Shown: positions 30,955-43,510 of the stretch, piece after piece | How positions within the stretch are numbered: the stretch's first letter is position 1 | How the letters are laid out: each line of letters starts with the position of its first letter | Source: Uranotaenia lowii | Lineage: Eukaryota > Arthropoda > Insecta > Diptera > Culicidae | NCBI RefSeq assembly: GCF_029784155.1 | Contig: NC_073693.1 | Location: 112,220,683-112,284,682 of the forward strand | DNA: 64,000 bases | Direction of reading: 5' to 3' | The notes under the pieces: generated by a model | Told to the model about the DNA's origin: nothing | Databases searched by the model: none | What the model saw: only the letters and a program-made list of their open reading frames with translations | Position numbers and translations under genes: made by a program

Positions 30955-33335
30955 AATGAAGATTTGTAAAATATTTTAGAGTAAATCTTAATAACTCTAG
31001 AGCTGTTTTACTGAAGAAAAAATTTTGATCTTGAGCCGAACCATTTTGTACTGTAAACATCTTGTATAGCTCTCATTTCTAATCTTTGTATAAACTTCAA
31101 TTAAATTTCATCTTTAAAGATTTTATACTTAAAAAAATAAATGTTTTTCCGAGAATAAGAGAAACTTAGCCTTCCAAAGTTGTTCTCAAAATATATGTTC
31201 AAATTTATTAATTATTTAAAAAAAAATGATATCCAATTTTAGCTTTGATTCACTGCATCTTATTTTGAAAGAATCGATTTGCTAAACTCAAATTTTAGTG
31301 TTTAGTTTATCTTAAAAATTAAATTCATCTTCTTTTGTGTTAGGTACTGACTTTGTCGTTACCTTCAAAAATTGTTTGGGGCAATTAGACCCTAAAAGCT
31401 CACATTCAAATGTTTATACTTACAGTTTGATTGATTAAATAATTGCATGTGCGTGCACGATAAGGGTCGTATTGCCCCGAACAACTTTTGAAGGTAACAA
31501 AAAATCGGTTATACAAAATTAAGCCTTAAATAACAGATTTTGTAAAAAAAAAACTGGGGCGTTCTTGGGGGCGTTGAGAGCTTCTAGGGGGCGGTGAGCT
31601 AAACTTTTAAATTTGGGGGGCATTGGAAGAGCTCAGGGGCGGTGAGTTCATTTTCAAACTCACATTTTTACAAATAACGAAACAACTTAGAATTGAAATG
31701 ACAACGAGTTCGTTCAATGCCCAGCAATTAAACGATTCTGAATAACTGAAAACCAAATTATAACTAGGTTAGAGGCAATATCTAAAAACTTGCAGTGGTG
31801 AGAACATTTGTCTCTGTAACTTGCAATCACGGACAGTTTTTTTTTAATTATGACAGATTCATTGATCAGGTTTTGTAAGAGTATTTTGGGTTGTACTAAA
31901 AAGCAACAATTTTCGATAGCAATGCCTGAAAATAATCAAAATGTATTGTCTTTAAAAATTGACGAAAAAAATTTCCGAAGAGAATCTGTGTTAAAAGGCG
32001 TCACAGATTTGATCATAGATTTTTGGAAAGATAAAGAAGATTCCTAACAAGCCGAATGAACTTTTATTAATAGTTCTGATTCGTTGGTTTTAATTCAATC
32101 GATAATAAAATGAAATTCGTCAATTTTTCATGATTAAACATCAAAAGTTGTTCAATTTTCAATAAATTGTCGGAATTAAGTTGTTGGAACCTATGTATAC
32201 TCGAGGAAGAAACAGATTTCTAGTTTAGTCTACAATTGTCATGAATAAAAATTTCAAATTTATTATATAAAAAATACTATGTATTTTTTATGCTTTTAAC
32301 GAATTAATAGTAACTATTTTGTGCATAACAAAAGGCAAATTTAACTTGTTTTGTTATTACATTTGTTTTGTTTGTTTTCAATGCTAAGTATTTGTCATGA
32401 AAAATTTATAATTTTCAAATTTTAGTCTTGGGGTTTGAAGCAATGTGATTTTGAATGAATTTTGAGTTTGGTATTGCTTCATTTGATGGTTATGTGTTGG
32501 ATTTTCGGTTTTCTCATGTCAATTATAAAAAAAAATTTCAATGTGCTTTACTGAAAGTTTCAAATTATGCTACAATAAAATTTCAAAAGCTTTTGGTTTT
32601 GCAACGATACCAGTTAGCATTTTTTCATTAAATTTTTCAAAAATTCACTCAGGGGGACGTTGTGCTCGAAAATTTAGCAAAAGAGGGCGGTGAAGGAGAA
32701 AAGTTTGAAAACCATTGCTCTAAATAAAAGTGTTTTTGAGAAAAAAATCTGATTTCGTGTGATTTTATCCAAAAATTTTGTCATGGGTTTCTGTGATGCT
32801 AATTCCTTTAATTTTATTTAAAATTCATGATAATTTTGTTTTTTTTTTATTTCACTTGGAAAAGTCAGTTCACATTGAAAATTTTATAAACCTTTTTGAA
32901 TTCAAAGTAAGAAACCTGAATTTAATATTGACCAGAAAATTATAATTTTGGAAATCCTTGGTTAATCTCTTCATTAAAAGGAAATCCATTAAAAATTTAA
33001 AAGTTCTGTGAAATCTGTGAATATTTCAAAATTCTATGTACTGTGACAAAGATTCTGTGATAAAAATTTGCTTAAAATTCTGTGAAATTACAAATTTATC
33101 TGTGATTTCAGCAACCTTGCTCTTAACAACTCATTCATAGAATAAAGTTTATTATAATTTCCTGTTTCGTTAAAATCACTTTGCATTAAAAAATATCAAG
33201 TATTTAGCTAAATTGATAAAGCAATTATTTCCCAAACCAATTTCCATGAGTTTGAGCTCAAATGTTGTCATCGAACACTAGGGAATCGGATTGGTTTTCA
33301 CTACCAGGCCACCAATAAAATCGTTATGTTTTATA
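30955..33335. other. AT-rich stretch with possible remnant of another DNA element
   Basis: GGGGGCGGTGAGCTAAAC (31586), GGGGCGGTGAGTTCATT (31637) and GAGGGCGGTGAAGGAG (32683) share one word, hinting at a decayed element spanning roughly 31550-32720. A 65-codon ORF at 31850-32047 lies between them and has no recognisable motif. The rest is AT-rich and non-coding. Confidence 0.3.
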
Positions 33336-33640
33336 AACTTGATATCCTGGTGTGCTTTGCTACATTTTATACAACTGAAGGAATTTGAATTAAAATTAAT
33401 TTGATTTTTTGTTTATTAGAGTGTCATCTTCAATTGGAATTTCAACATCAAGAACAATTTCTTTAAATGAAAGCTGTTTTTTAAAGTTCAAATAGTAATG
33501 GCAATGAAGATTGATTCTTATTCTGAAATAATGCGTTTATACTTTATTGGTTTCATTAGTTCTCGAATTATACCAAAAATATGTATGAAATCTTTCCTTC
33601 TCTTTTTCGTCGACCCTCTGAACGAAATAATCAAAAACTA
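33336..33640. repeat. Diverged relative of the CTAGCTGACCCGGTG head repeat
   Basis: TCCTGGTGTGCTTTGCTACA resembles the 10581 head, and both continue with AAATTTGAAT-type sequence and a later GAAAGCTG / GAGAGCTG word. The boundaries are uncertain. Confidence 0.35.
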
Positions 33641-34286
33641 TTTCTTGTACCAAAAAAATTAAACTTTTTGTGGTCCTGGTACTTTGGTACTCTGTGACAC
33701 AAATTAAAGTAATTTTTGGTTCTATTCGAACTTAATGTTACATCTTTTCTATCCTTAAAGCTGATATAATAAGAAAAATACAAAGCGCTGCATACATTCA
33801 AGAGTAAAAACCGCGTGTAAGACATAAGGCACAAGGCAGCGCACCTAGCGGTTTATATTGGAAGCTAGTAGTTCCACTCAAGATCAAAGATGTTGCCACT
33901 CAAGATCATATTTTACTTTTAAAAATTACGCGTTTAATTTATATTTTGATGGAAAACTCGTTACAAAAGCCCTGATAATGCCTTTTATGATTTTTTCTAC
34001 CATTTTATTCATTAGAAATCAGTGTATAACGCTCAGGGGTCACATAAATTGACTTTCAAAGTCATCATAGATTGGTGAAAATTGCAGCAGAAAAGGCGTA
34101 TGATTTCAAAACTTATAATGACATTTTTTCATTTCATACATTTTTAGCAAAAATAACAAAGCATGTATGAAAAGATCTTGAAAAAGTTAATTTTCAACAT
34201 TTCAATAATATTCATAAAGTATCATTGCCTAGATCTTAGGAAAAGTAAATGGTTCCGCTCAAGACAGTTTACCCTATCACATACAG
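33641..34286. other. AT-rich spacer
   Basis: A direct repeat ACTCAAGATCA occurs at 33877 and 33898 (CCACTCAAGATC). No gene is seen. Confidence 0.3.
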
Positions 34287-34860
34287 CTAAATAAAACAAG
34301 ATAAAAAAAACGTATGATGAAAAAAATCATGGGTAAATACGTTAAAACAAGATAAAATAACATAAAATAATATAAATCGAAAGAAAACGAAATAGCTCAA
34401 GATAATACAAAACAATATAAGATAATTCAAGATAGACAAAACAAATTGTATAGAGGAAAGATGAAACAGAGTCAAACAAGTTCAAACGAATTAAGAAAAA
34501 CCAATGAAAATCAAATAAACATAAACGAGACAATAAGAGATGCACTAGCTGCGATAGACATTGATTACATGTTCGCTATTGATGTTCGTCTATAATTCTT
34601 TTCATTTTTTCATATTTCCATATCTTCCTCCCTATACTGTTCCCTCCCAAAAGTGAAAAAAGTGATAAAGTTATGTAGACCTAAGCAAACAATTGTAAAC
34701 ATACAAAACGAGTTTGGCTCCTTAAAGCCTCAAGTTTGAACCGTTTCAAATAAAGAAATTACAAAAATAAATAATAATAATAAACGAGACAAAAGAAAAT
34801 GAAATGTCGTAATGAAAATAAAACACGATAAAACAAACAAGATTTAATAATTATTACAAA
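34287..34860. repeat. Low-complexity ACAAGATAAAATA-type tract
   Basis: Purine-rich near-tandem words (ACAAGATAAAATA, CAAGATAATACAAAAC, CGAGACAAAAGAAAATG) extend on both sides of the retroelement insertion at 34534-34779, showing that this tract was the target. The ORFs on the minus strand here are compositional artefacts. Confidence 0.5.
34534..34779 (+). mobile_element. 5'-truncated non-LTR retroelement tail with 13-bp target duplication
   Basis: The insert is flanked by ATAAACGAGACAA at 34521-34533 and again at 34780-34792. It ends with a polyadenylation-like TTTCAAATAAAGAAATTAC and an AATAATAATA tail. The block AACGAGTTTGGCTCC...AAGCCTCAAGTTTGAACC resembles 3' UTR ends of mosquito Jockey-like elements, from memory. 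There is no coding sequence within 246 bp. Confidence 0.65.
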
Positions 34861-37098
34861 CAAGAGTTTCTTTCAAATGATGCAAGTAGTCACTTTGGTT
34901 TTTCAAACACATTTATTTTCTGTCGGCATGTTTCGATTTCTATAGTTAGTGTTTCTGGGTTGATTATACATCTTCACCACACATTGAAAATCAAAAGTAC
35001 AAATATCCGGAACCGGTACACTTAATAGTTCGCAATTGGTTTTTTTTTATAAATTATAAAAAATGCTTGCTTCTTAACCTGATAGCTTTGGATAACTTTT
35101 TGATTTTTTTTGAAACTGAGTTGAATGTATTTTGCTGTTTTTAAATTTTTAAAAATTCTTTTTAATAAATTAGAAAAAAAAATATCGTTTCGAAAAAAGT
35201 TTGTGCTGATCTGAATTTAATCTTCAAAAGAAGTTCTTGAGAATGTTGACTTACCAAATCATTCGTTTATTAACATAATTTTGAGTCGTGCGCTGTTTAT
35301 AGTTACATTTAGAACTAAACGTAGATGTTTCGGAAGGTTAGATTTCATATTTGATGTTCAAGATGGTCGCAGATTCGAAGCACTTTTTTGATAGGATAGA
35401 TGAGACGGATGGTGAAGCAGAATGATTTTGTTTTTTTTTTTTTTTTTGGTTAACTCATACAATATAATCACAAGCGCCTATAGTTTAAATAGTTTAATTA
35501 ACAAAAGATTCCATCAAAAAGAAGCCATCATTCTTAGTCTAGTTTGGTTAAAGATTAGAGCAAAAGGTTGTTTCCGCCTTTACTCGCGCGCCTTTGATAA
35601 ATTCAAACCATTACAGCATTTTCAACAAGCAATATTTACCATTAGTACATTTAGTTAAGAGATGTTATGGGTTGATTTTGATGATACTTTAAGTGTTCTA
35701 GAGTAGAACTGAAGGAAATACTCGAATTTATTGCAGAACGATTAATAGTGATTTATTCTTTCATTGGCTTCAAGTCTTCACTTATTTTAATTGAACTAAG
35801 TTGAAATAATTTAAGGAATTTTTAATCAGCTGATGCGTTCCTATATGTAGCACAAGTTCATCAACGAGTTACGCGACAAAGGCTTTCCATGTTTTTGTTT
35901 GAATATGTTTCGCACTGCGGTTTCATCTAATAACTAGAACCCTTTAAATAGTTACTCTCTTGTAGTTTGTTTTTTTTTGGTTGTTGTTGTGTTGATTTTG
36001 TAGAGATTATATGGTGAATATTTGGTACACGTTTTTTTTTTTAAGTTTCTATACTTTTGTTTTACCTCAAATGGATTACAGCGTCCAATAACCTGTTCTA
36101 ATGTTTTACATATGTTCCACTTGAATTGCTACTAAAATTTTGCGCTTATATTTTTTGAATGTTCAAGTAATAAAAAAGGCATTTTATGCGGGTGTCCAAG
36201 CAGCAAGTCTACTGATTAAATGCTTCTCAGTGTGATGTTAATCGTATTTGTTATTTTTTCATTTGCTATGCTTCGAAAGCAATTGCATTGGACTAGTAAG
36301 AGCGCTGCATATTCAATAATTAGTACATACGACACGAATTTATATGTTCACTTTCACAATTAGAGCAGCGGATTGCGCCTATCCTAAATCTGGAACCTAA
36401 AGGTAATTTTTATCCATTAGAACTGAACACTTAAATTTTGGAGCGGTTTTTCTTAACCTGAATAGGATTTTTGCTTTTAATGTTGTATTTTTCTCCTCTT
36501 ATTGGTTGGGAATGATACGTCTTTGATTTTTTTTCACCTCTTCTCTATCTCTCTTTCTATTATGTTTAACATTTCATTGACTAGCTAATAGCACAAAACA
36601 ATTCTTACACCTAATATTAAACACTTTTCATTGGCTTGGTAACTTAAAGTAAATGCAAGCATGGTAAATTTTTTGGAAAAAAAGGAAAAATTTGAATATT
36701 TAAAAAAAATCAAATTGAAACTATTTAATAACAAAACGTTAACTAAAATAAAATAAGAAAGTCATGTTTTTGATATTCACCCAAAAAAATGGATATTAAT
36801 TATGGAAATTACAAAAAAGCAATGTGGCCCCAAAATTTCAGAAACAACAAAATGATGTAAAAATGATGGTTCTTATGCGTGTGATCAAATCAAAAGTTCT
36901 ATTCCATATAGATCATAAACTATTACTATGAAAATATTAACACACAATATTAACACAACTCAATGACTCAATTCATAACATAAAATGTAAAGGCAATCTC
37001 AGAAGAATGCTTTGATTCAAAAGTCCCAGTTCACAAGTTAAGGAAATAGAATTCCAACTTATGTAATTTGAATTCAATGTTTAGAATTATTTGATAAA
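34861..37098. other. AT-rich non-coding stretch
   Basis: T- and A-rich sequence with no coding or RNA features recognised. The ORF at 35422-35658 is low-complexity. Confidence 0.3.
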
Positions 37099-37300
37099 AT
37101 TGGGCTTGTGATATAGCTCAGACGACAAGTCAGTTGCGCTTGAGCCGATGTCCGCAAGTTCGAGCCCAAGAGTTAAAACATCGAACACAGTTGTACCGGG
37201 TAAGTTTTTCAATAACTGTCTGCCAACTGAAACTTTTATATCGAGTCGCGAATGCCATACAGATGGTTGAACGACTATAATCGAAACATAAAAAAACAAA
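37099..37300 (+). repeat. tRNA-derived SINE, GGGCTTGTGATATAGCTCA family, copy 1
   Basis: Begins GGGCTTGTGATATAGCTCAG with a near-perfect tRNA D-arm/A box, and has a B-box-like GTTCGAGCCC 50 bases on. The body ACAGTTGTACCGGGTAAGTT and CTGTCTGCCAAC is shared with 56597-56790, as is the ATAATCGAAA...A-rich tail. The body is unrelated to tRNA, so it is a SINE and not a tRNA gene. Confidence 0.7.
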
Positions 37301-38930
37301 ATATTGTTTTGACAGCCAAGAAAACGTCAGCTCAAGTTTAAAATGTTTGAGATACCACGAACTGGAGTAACAAGCAACACTTTTCAACTGGCTTAAAAAA
37401 AAATATCCACAGATATTCATACCGCTTATGCATCGGGATTTTAAAGGTTGAGATGACATCGAATTCGTGTTATCAGAAAAATTTTTGGTTCCTTGAGTTG
37501 TTCTTAATTCTGTAAAAATGTATAATTTTCACTCTACCCAGAAAAATAGGTACCTAATATGCAACAAATTTTTTTCTGTTAATAAATCTTAAGGCATAAG
37601 CGCGATGCATACATTTAGGGGTTAAAAAAACTACAAAAAATTGTGGTATTTGAAATCATAAAAATTATCGTTTGGAAGGATGAAATTTTACTGTTAACGA
37701 AAAATCATATTCTAGCAGGAAAAGTGATCTACAAGATGTGACTTTGATTTGCATTTTGTTGAATCCCACTCCAGACTGGTGACAGAATATTTTTTTTTTG
37801 AAAACTGGCTATTTTCCGAAAAACACTTTTACACCAACAGTGTTGGAAAAGAGATTTTTAATCAAAAAAAAGTTTGTTAGTAGTATGGTTGAACCAATCT
37901 GTCAAACTGGGTAAAGATTTTTATGGCATCGAAACTAAATTTTCTTATTTGCGTATTGCTCGAGTTTACAAATTTCCAATAAGAATTGAAAATTTAAAAA
38001 AAAAACAACTAAGATGTGAAAGACTTTGTTCCGTATGACGGTACAATTTTTGAATCCTTAAAAAAAACTCGGAATTTTAAGTCCTGAACTCTGGGATTTT
38101 AATTAAATAATAGTTTTTTTTTATTGTGTTGAAGCAATAAACTCTTACCTCAAGAAGCAAGGTTACCTCAAATTGTGTGATTCTTTGGAAAAGCATTGCA
38201 AATATCAACAATTTAAAACATTTTTGAAGTTTTAATGGAAAAAAAAACAATTTACTTTACCTTGACTCCTTATTTCCATGAATTAGAGCCAGTAATCAAA
38301 GTTCGAAAGTGACATAAAAATATATAATTCTCTAAATTTGTGAAAAATTTATAAATTCTGTGAATTCTGTGAAGATCTAAAACAATCTGTTATCTGTAAC
38401 AAAAATTTTGCTCAAATTTCTGTGATAATAAAAAAATTTCTGTGACTTCGGTAACCTTGGTCTTGAGTTCAAAATAGACGTAGTTCTCAGAACAAAATAT
38501 TGAACTTAGATTTAAAATGCTTAAATTACAGTTAATCTTAAACCTTAACTTATTGAACTTATTTGAAGTTGATATTTCTCAAATATCAATTTTTTTTGTT
38601 TAGACTTTTTTCACAGATTTTTCCCAAATTAAGTGCTTTAATTTAAAATGTTTTTGTAAATGTTGAATATGTTGAATTTCACTTCAAACTCAAGAAACAA
38701 TCGATTTTTGTTTAGGAAATAGTTTAAGAAGTTTATTATGTATTTAGTTTAGCAGTTTAAGTATATTCTCAAATTCATCAATTCTGAAATCTGAAATCTC
38801 AACAAAAAATTCAGAAACGAACATTTTAAGCAATAATATTTCCATATTTTTGGAAAAATAAATCGAATGCAAATGCGTACTGATTAAATCTCGAAACTGA
38901 TTTAAATTTTTTTATTCCATGCATCTTACT
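37301..38930. other. AT-rich non-coding stretch
   Basis: CAATCTGTCAAACTGGGTAA at 37895 is nearly repeated at 54060 (CCGTCAAACTGGGTAAAG), indicating an unresolved dispersed repeat. Otherwise nothing is recognised. Confidence 0.3.
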
Positions 38931-39335
38931 AAAGGTTGCCAGATTTTTCCAGTACGTATTCGGGCCGGTCAAATCTAGGGAATTTTATATAAAAACCTGG
39001 AAAAACCGGGTATGTGATTTTAAAAATAACGACCATAAATCCGGGCAATATCCGGGCAAATTTTGTCAAAATCCTGAATTTACTTTATTAAAATCAAGAA
39101 TTTAGTTTAACCTAAATCATTGACAGCTTTTAAATCTCATTTGGAAGTATAAATAAAACAATTGTCTACATCACAATTTGTTTTTTATTGTTTGATTTAC
39201 CAGTGAATAAATCTAGGCAAAATACGGCCGTTTTTTTTAATGAAATCCGGGCAATCAGGCCGAACCGGACTGTTCCCAAATTTTGTATTAAATATCCCGG
39301 CAAACCCGGAGAAAACCGGGCAATTTGGCAACCTT
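38931..39335. mobile_element. MITE with GGTTGCCA ends built on the word ATCCGGGCAA
   Basis: The ends AAAGGTTGCCAGATTTTTCC and the inverse of GGGCAATTTGGCAACCTTT give an 11-bp perfect terminal repeat (AAAGGTTGCCA). The word CCGGGCAA recurs at 39041, 39053, 39247 and 39317, with ATCCCGGCAAACCCGG at 39294. It is non-coding. A diverged relative lies at 51766. Confidence 0.7.
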
Positions 39336-40037
39336 TATTTAACTGATATTGTTTCAAATATATTTCGCATTTTGGATGTACAATCACAGGTGTCATCATC
39401 ATCAATGAAACGTCTTAGAAAATTTCTGATGTTTTCACTCATTATTATACTTTTGAATACAAGTTCAGCAAACCATCAATACGCAAAAAGCATCCTTGAG
39501 TAAGCGCTAGATTTACAAAACTCGAACCTTTAAAACGACAATGAAGAATAACAAAATTTAAAAGATAATCAATCAAAGACAGAAGTTGAATTGACGTACC
39601 TATGAATCAATTGTTGAATATTAATTTTAGAATAATTTCAGTTGCTTAAGACAGGATTCAGATTTTATTTTTTAAACTTTCGAAATTGTGTCTTCCAAAT
39701 GAAGGATTTATCTACCACTTTTTATTCAGTGTTCAGATAGCATTATTTGGTTTTAAAATCAAAGTTTAATAGCATTATTTAGGTTTAAAATCAAACTTTC
39801 AAATTTAAACTTACTCAGTATATAGAACACTTTTTTTCGGTTATAATTTTCAAACGGAGGAATGAGAGCTTATATTCGAACATTTTATTTGTAATAACTT
39901 TAAGAATTCTTTCCTTTTGATTATTGATATTTAAAAAGATTTAAAAATATTCATCAGCACAAAATACTCATAGGTTATTTGGGGAAATCATATAATTTCA
40001 AGGTGTTTAAGGTAAATTTCAGTTTTGTTTCCGATAT
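39336..40037. other. AT-rich spacer
   Basis: No coding pattern. A direct repeat AGCATTATTTGGTTTTAAAA / AGCATTATTTAGGTTTAAAA occurs at about 39738 and 39770. Confidence 0.3.
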
Positions 40038-40520
40038 CTTTAGGGTAGAATGAGAAATCCTTGGGGATACTTGAATGCTTAGCTATATTTCGGAACTGCA
40101 ATTTCTTACAAAGATCAACAGTTCTAGAAAAATTTGCCAACCTACACTCCAAAAATTATTGCCTGTATAATTACATAAATGTCCTGTAACAAAAAGGAGC
40201 AGGACATTGACCGTAATTTTACAGGTCGAAAACATGATTACGTGACATTTAATTTTAAGTGTACAACTTTTTTACAGGACATTTGCTGTAATAATAAATG
40301 AAGCTTCGTTAACAATTCAAATTTACAGGTTTTGTTAATTACAGGTGATTAATTTTAAAGATTGCAGTTATCAGTGACACGTAATAGTCAAAAATTTTTT
40401 CTGTGTATGCAAAACAACTATGCTAGAAGCTGAAAAAAAAATTAAACAAATAGAACTTTTCGAGTTGTTGCATAAGTTTGAATAATTTCATAAAATGTGA
40501 CTCGAAGATCTTTTTTCATT
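40038..40520. mobile_element. Partial copy of the GGGGATACTTGATCC MITE, split by another MITE
   Basis: CTTGGGGATACTTGAATGCT, AAAGATCAACAGTTCTAGAA, and after the insertion AAAATGTGACTCGAAGATCT and TTTTTTCATTCATTTAAAAT align in order with 58520-58730. The interruption at 40142-40405 is the small TACACT/CTGTGTA MITE. Confidence 0.6.
40142..40407. mobile_element. Small MITE, CCTGTAACAAAAAGGAGCAGG family, copy 1
   Basis: Shares with 41341-41582 the blocks ATGTCCTGTAACAAAAAGGA, GCAGGACATT, TTTTACAGGTCGAAAACAT, ACGTGACATTTAATTTT, GTTAATTACAGGTGATT and CAGTGACACGT, ending TTTTTTCTGTGTA. The words TTTACAGG / CCTGTAA alternate in orientation. It sits inside another MITE and has no coding sequence. Confidence 0.65.
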
Positions 40521-41030
40521 CATTTAAAATGTTTATTAAATAAAAAAATGGATAGCATAAATATTCATTTAAATATCTCATTATTTATAGTATAATATAA
40601 ACTTTACAATGCCATATTTCAGTTTTAGTTCTCAAAACTAATTAAACAAAGAATATCCTAGATCATTCAGATTTTTTACAGCTTCTATATTTGAAGTTCA
40701 AAAATTAATTTTTTAAAAATAGGAATCTCACTGAATTCCAAAACAATGAAACCAAATATGCATTTACAGTACTCTTAATTAAGATGATTATCTTATCTTT
40801 GGATTCAACGCTCTGAAACCCATTTTTATCTCTGAAAAATTCACATAAGCTTAGTTTTATAATTACAAATAACTTTTATTGTACTAAAAACTGTAGTTAC
40901 AAGGAAGATTTTTCCAATTTTTTTTAAAATTGCATTGCTACAGGGACTAAAAAACTTGACTTTCTGTTCTCTTGAGGTTGTTGTTTTTACACACTTTAGC
41001 AATTTTTCCCTTAATGTTGAAACATATTCA
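40521..41030. other. AT-rich spacer
   Basis: Nothing recognised beyond AT-rich sequence. Part of it may continue the 58496-type MITE. Confidence 0.25.
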
Positions 41031-42196
41031 CCCTCTAGTGCTCAACCCCGCTTTTTGACGGGTTTTATTAAAATTGTCATAAAATCGCATCGAAACATTG
41101 ACAAAAATTAAAAAAAGCTATGAACAATAGTTACTTTTCATACAAGTTGTAACATCTCAGTTATTTGTAATTTAGCTATTTAATTACATGAAAATATATT
41201 AAGATAAGGATCAGTGTTAATATGTTTCAAAATTTAAGATAAATTGGTTGAAGTTACATCCGAAAAAGTACAAAAAGTCAAGTTACTTTGCCCATGTAGC
41301 AACGCAATGAATTAAAAAGTAAGAAACCTTACTTTTTATTACACACAGCAAAATTTTTTTCCTGTAAAATTACGCAAATGTCCTGTAACAAAAAGGAGCA
41401 GGACATTTAACGTTGTTTTACAGGTCGAAAACATAATTACGTGACATTTAATTTTTAGTGTACAACTGTTTTAACTTTCAAGGAAAACAATTTAAAATTA
41501 CATGTTTTGTTAATTACAGGTGATTTATTTTGAAGGTTGCAGTTTTCAGTGACACGTGAAAGTAAATTTTTTTTCTGTGTAGTTTTTAGTAGAAAAAAAG
41601 TTAAGTTTATGCAATTTTTGAAAAATTGTCAAAAAAAACTTCTCATCTATAAATTTTTTCGTTGAACAAAAGTTATTAACTAAGCTTCTGTGAACCGAAA
41701 ATTGAGTTCTAGAGGGTGGAGACACACTTATTGGTTTATTTTTATATAATTTTTGTTCAAATTGACCACAAAGAACTTATTTTTATCGAATTGTTGTCAT
41801 TGTTTCCCGACACCGTCTTTAAACAAGATTTATGTTTCATCCCTGTTACCTAGCTTAGAAAAAAGATTATCAAAAAATCAAACCATGACTAAAATAACTC
41901 TAAGGTCTAACTGCATTAATATTGTTAAGATCGTCAAACACATGGATTAAACATTTCAGAGGATACCAGATCGATAATTTTTCGGAAAACACATAAATTT
42001 CAAGTTTTTTTTATGTTTTTAAGCTTCTCTTAGCTGTAGTCTGTAGCTTTCGACAACTGTTTATCAAACAGTTTTCATTAGTATGGATTGTTAGAATAAC
42101 ATATTTTGAAACATTGTGCGTTAAAAGTAAGTAAAAAACAGGCTTGGTTTTGATTTTTTACCGATTTTTGAGAAGGCTGGGTTAAGCACTAGAGGG
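41031..42196. mobile_element. DNA element with CCCTCTAGTGCTCAACCC ends, possible TTAA target
   Basis: Left CCCTCTAGTGCTCAACCC and right GGGTTAAGCACTAGAGGG are inverse with one mismatch in 18. Flanks TTCA on the left and TTAA on the right resemble a TTAA target with one change, which would fit a piggyBac-type non-autonomous element. A third copy of the word (TTCTAGAGGGTGGA) lies at about 41706. A second MITE (41341-41582) is nested inside. No transposase is seen; the ORF 41753-41950 has no motif. Confidence 0.55.
41341..41582. mobile_element. Small MITE, CCTGTAACAAAAAGGAGCAGG family, copy 2
   Basis: The ends ACACACAGCAAAATTTTTTT and the inverse of AAATTTTTTTTCTGTGTAGT give an imperfect terminal repeat. 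Its body aligns with 40142-40405. It is nested in the CCCTCTAGTG element. Confidence 0.65.
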
Positions 42197-43352
42197 TTAA
42201 TATAAGTTTCTGATTTCGAACGTTCGGGACAATTTTAAATTTTAATTTTAATTTTGAATATGGATTTGCATTGAAAACCTACTCAAATCCGAATATTCAT
42301 ATATTCCAATGAGATAATTGAGCTTAATAAATCCATTCATTAAAAAATTTTGAATATGTTTAGGTGAGAATGGGGATACCCTGTAAACATTTTTGTAGGT
42401 ACATTCTTATGCTGTTTTGGTATACGTTCCATATACATTATAGAATGATCGTATGAAAGTTGAAAAAAAAACAGCATTTACCTACCAAAATGGAGGCATT
42501 ATCTATACATACATTATTTTCATTTCTTTCTAAAGCGACAAAAATTACACCAATTTGGCGTTATACGACACCTTATTCGTAATTATCGGAAGAATGCAAG
42601 AGAGCGCAAGATTTTGCTCTCATAGCCTTCAAATTGTTGCCAGCGACAATATTTTCCAGTTCTTTATTTGGTCAATATTATTCAATTCTCATCTGACTTT
42701 TAGCCATCTAGACGCACTGCTGGTTGCAGAGAGAACATGACGATGATTTATTCACTTGAAGTTCACGCGGGAGCAAAATCATTTAAAAATTTACAAACAT
42801 GGTGGACTTTCTATCGTATCCGATTTAAACTGACTTTAGACGACATTTTATACGATCTTTTCAGTGAGCAGTTGTAATTGCGATCGCCGTCTTTTGCTGT
42901 CTCTGACAGCGTGTTATTTCAAGTTTATATGCTGCAAAAATTAACAGATACATGAACCCATATATGAACTAGAAGCGTTTTCGTGGGACTTAAAAAAATG
43001 AGACATTTTAAATGTTAAAGGAGACATGATCCTTTAATCAGGGTGCCCTAAGCTTCGGCAAAAATTATGCAAAATCTGAGGTTAAGTTCCATTGACATTT
43101 TTCGCCATACTAGATAACATTTCATAGTTTATAAGTTTCAGATCAAGAGAATTCTAAAAGTAACTACCCTATAGTCATTCCATGCTTAAAGGTGCAACTT
43201 GGAAATTTTTAGATAAAATCTTGTTATGAGCCCTTTTTATCAGAATATTATTGGATCAATATTAGTCATCGGATAACTATCAATGTTTTCGTGCTTAGCG
43301 ATGATGAACGTTCATTCAGAGAAAAATTTATCTTTTAGAATTCTAGGGACCA
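42197..43352. other. AT-rich spacer
   Basis: GAATGGGGATACCCTG at 42370 recalls the word of the 58496 MITE family, but no ends can be assigned. There are no coding features. Confidence 0.25.
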
Positions 43353-43510
43353 AGTGGCCGACCGTGGCCCAGAGGATAGCTATAAAATCTTCCAAGCCAA
43401 AGGTCATGAGATCGAATGCAGGTCACAGCATACATAGTACACTTTCTGTGGGTCGGCGGTTCTAGCATTTGTATGATACTCGCCATTTTATCCTTGAAAG
43501 ATGTACGCCA
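43353..43510 (+). repeat. tRNA-derived SINE, GGCCCAGAGGATAGC family, copy 1
   Basis: GTGGCCCAGAGGATAGC (A-box region) and CATGAGATCGAATGCAGGTC (B-box region) match GTGACCTAGAGGATAGC and CATGAGATCGAATCCCGGTC at 63835-63897. Both continue with a shared body (GGCGGTT / TGACGGTTTC, then CTTGAAAGATGTACGCC / CTTGGAATTGTACGCC). It is a dispersed SINE family, not a tRNA. Confidence 0.65.

Noticed and set aside
31850..32047. 65-codon ORF (MTDSLIRFCKSILG...) as a small gene
   Set aside because: It is AT-driven and has no recognisable domain, and it may lie inside a decayed DNA element. Too weak to call.
37099..37170. tRNA gene at the GGGCTTGTGATATAGCTCAG head (and the one at 56597)
   Set aside because: The A and B boxes fit, but no acceptor-stem pairing is seen, and two copies share a long non-tRNA body and tail, which is SINE structure.
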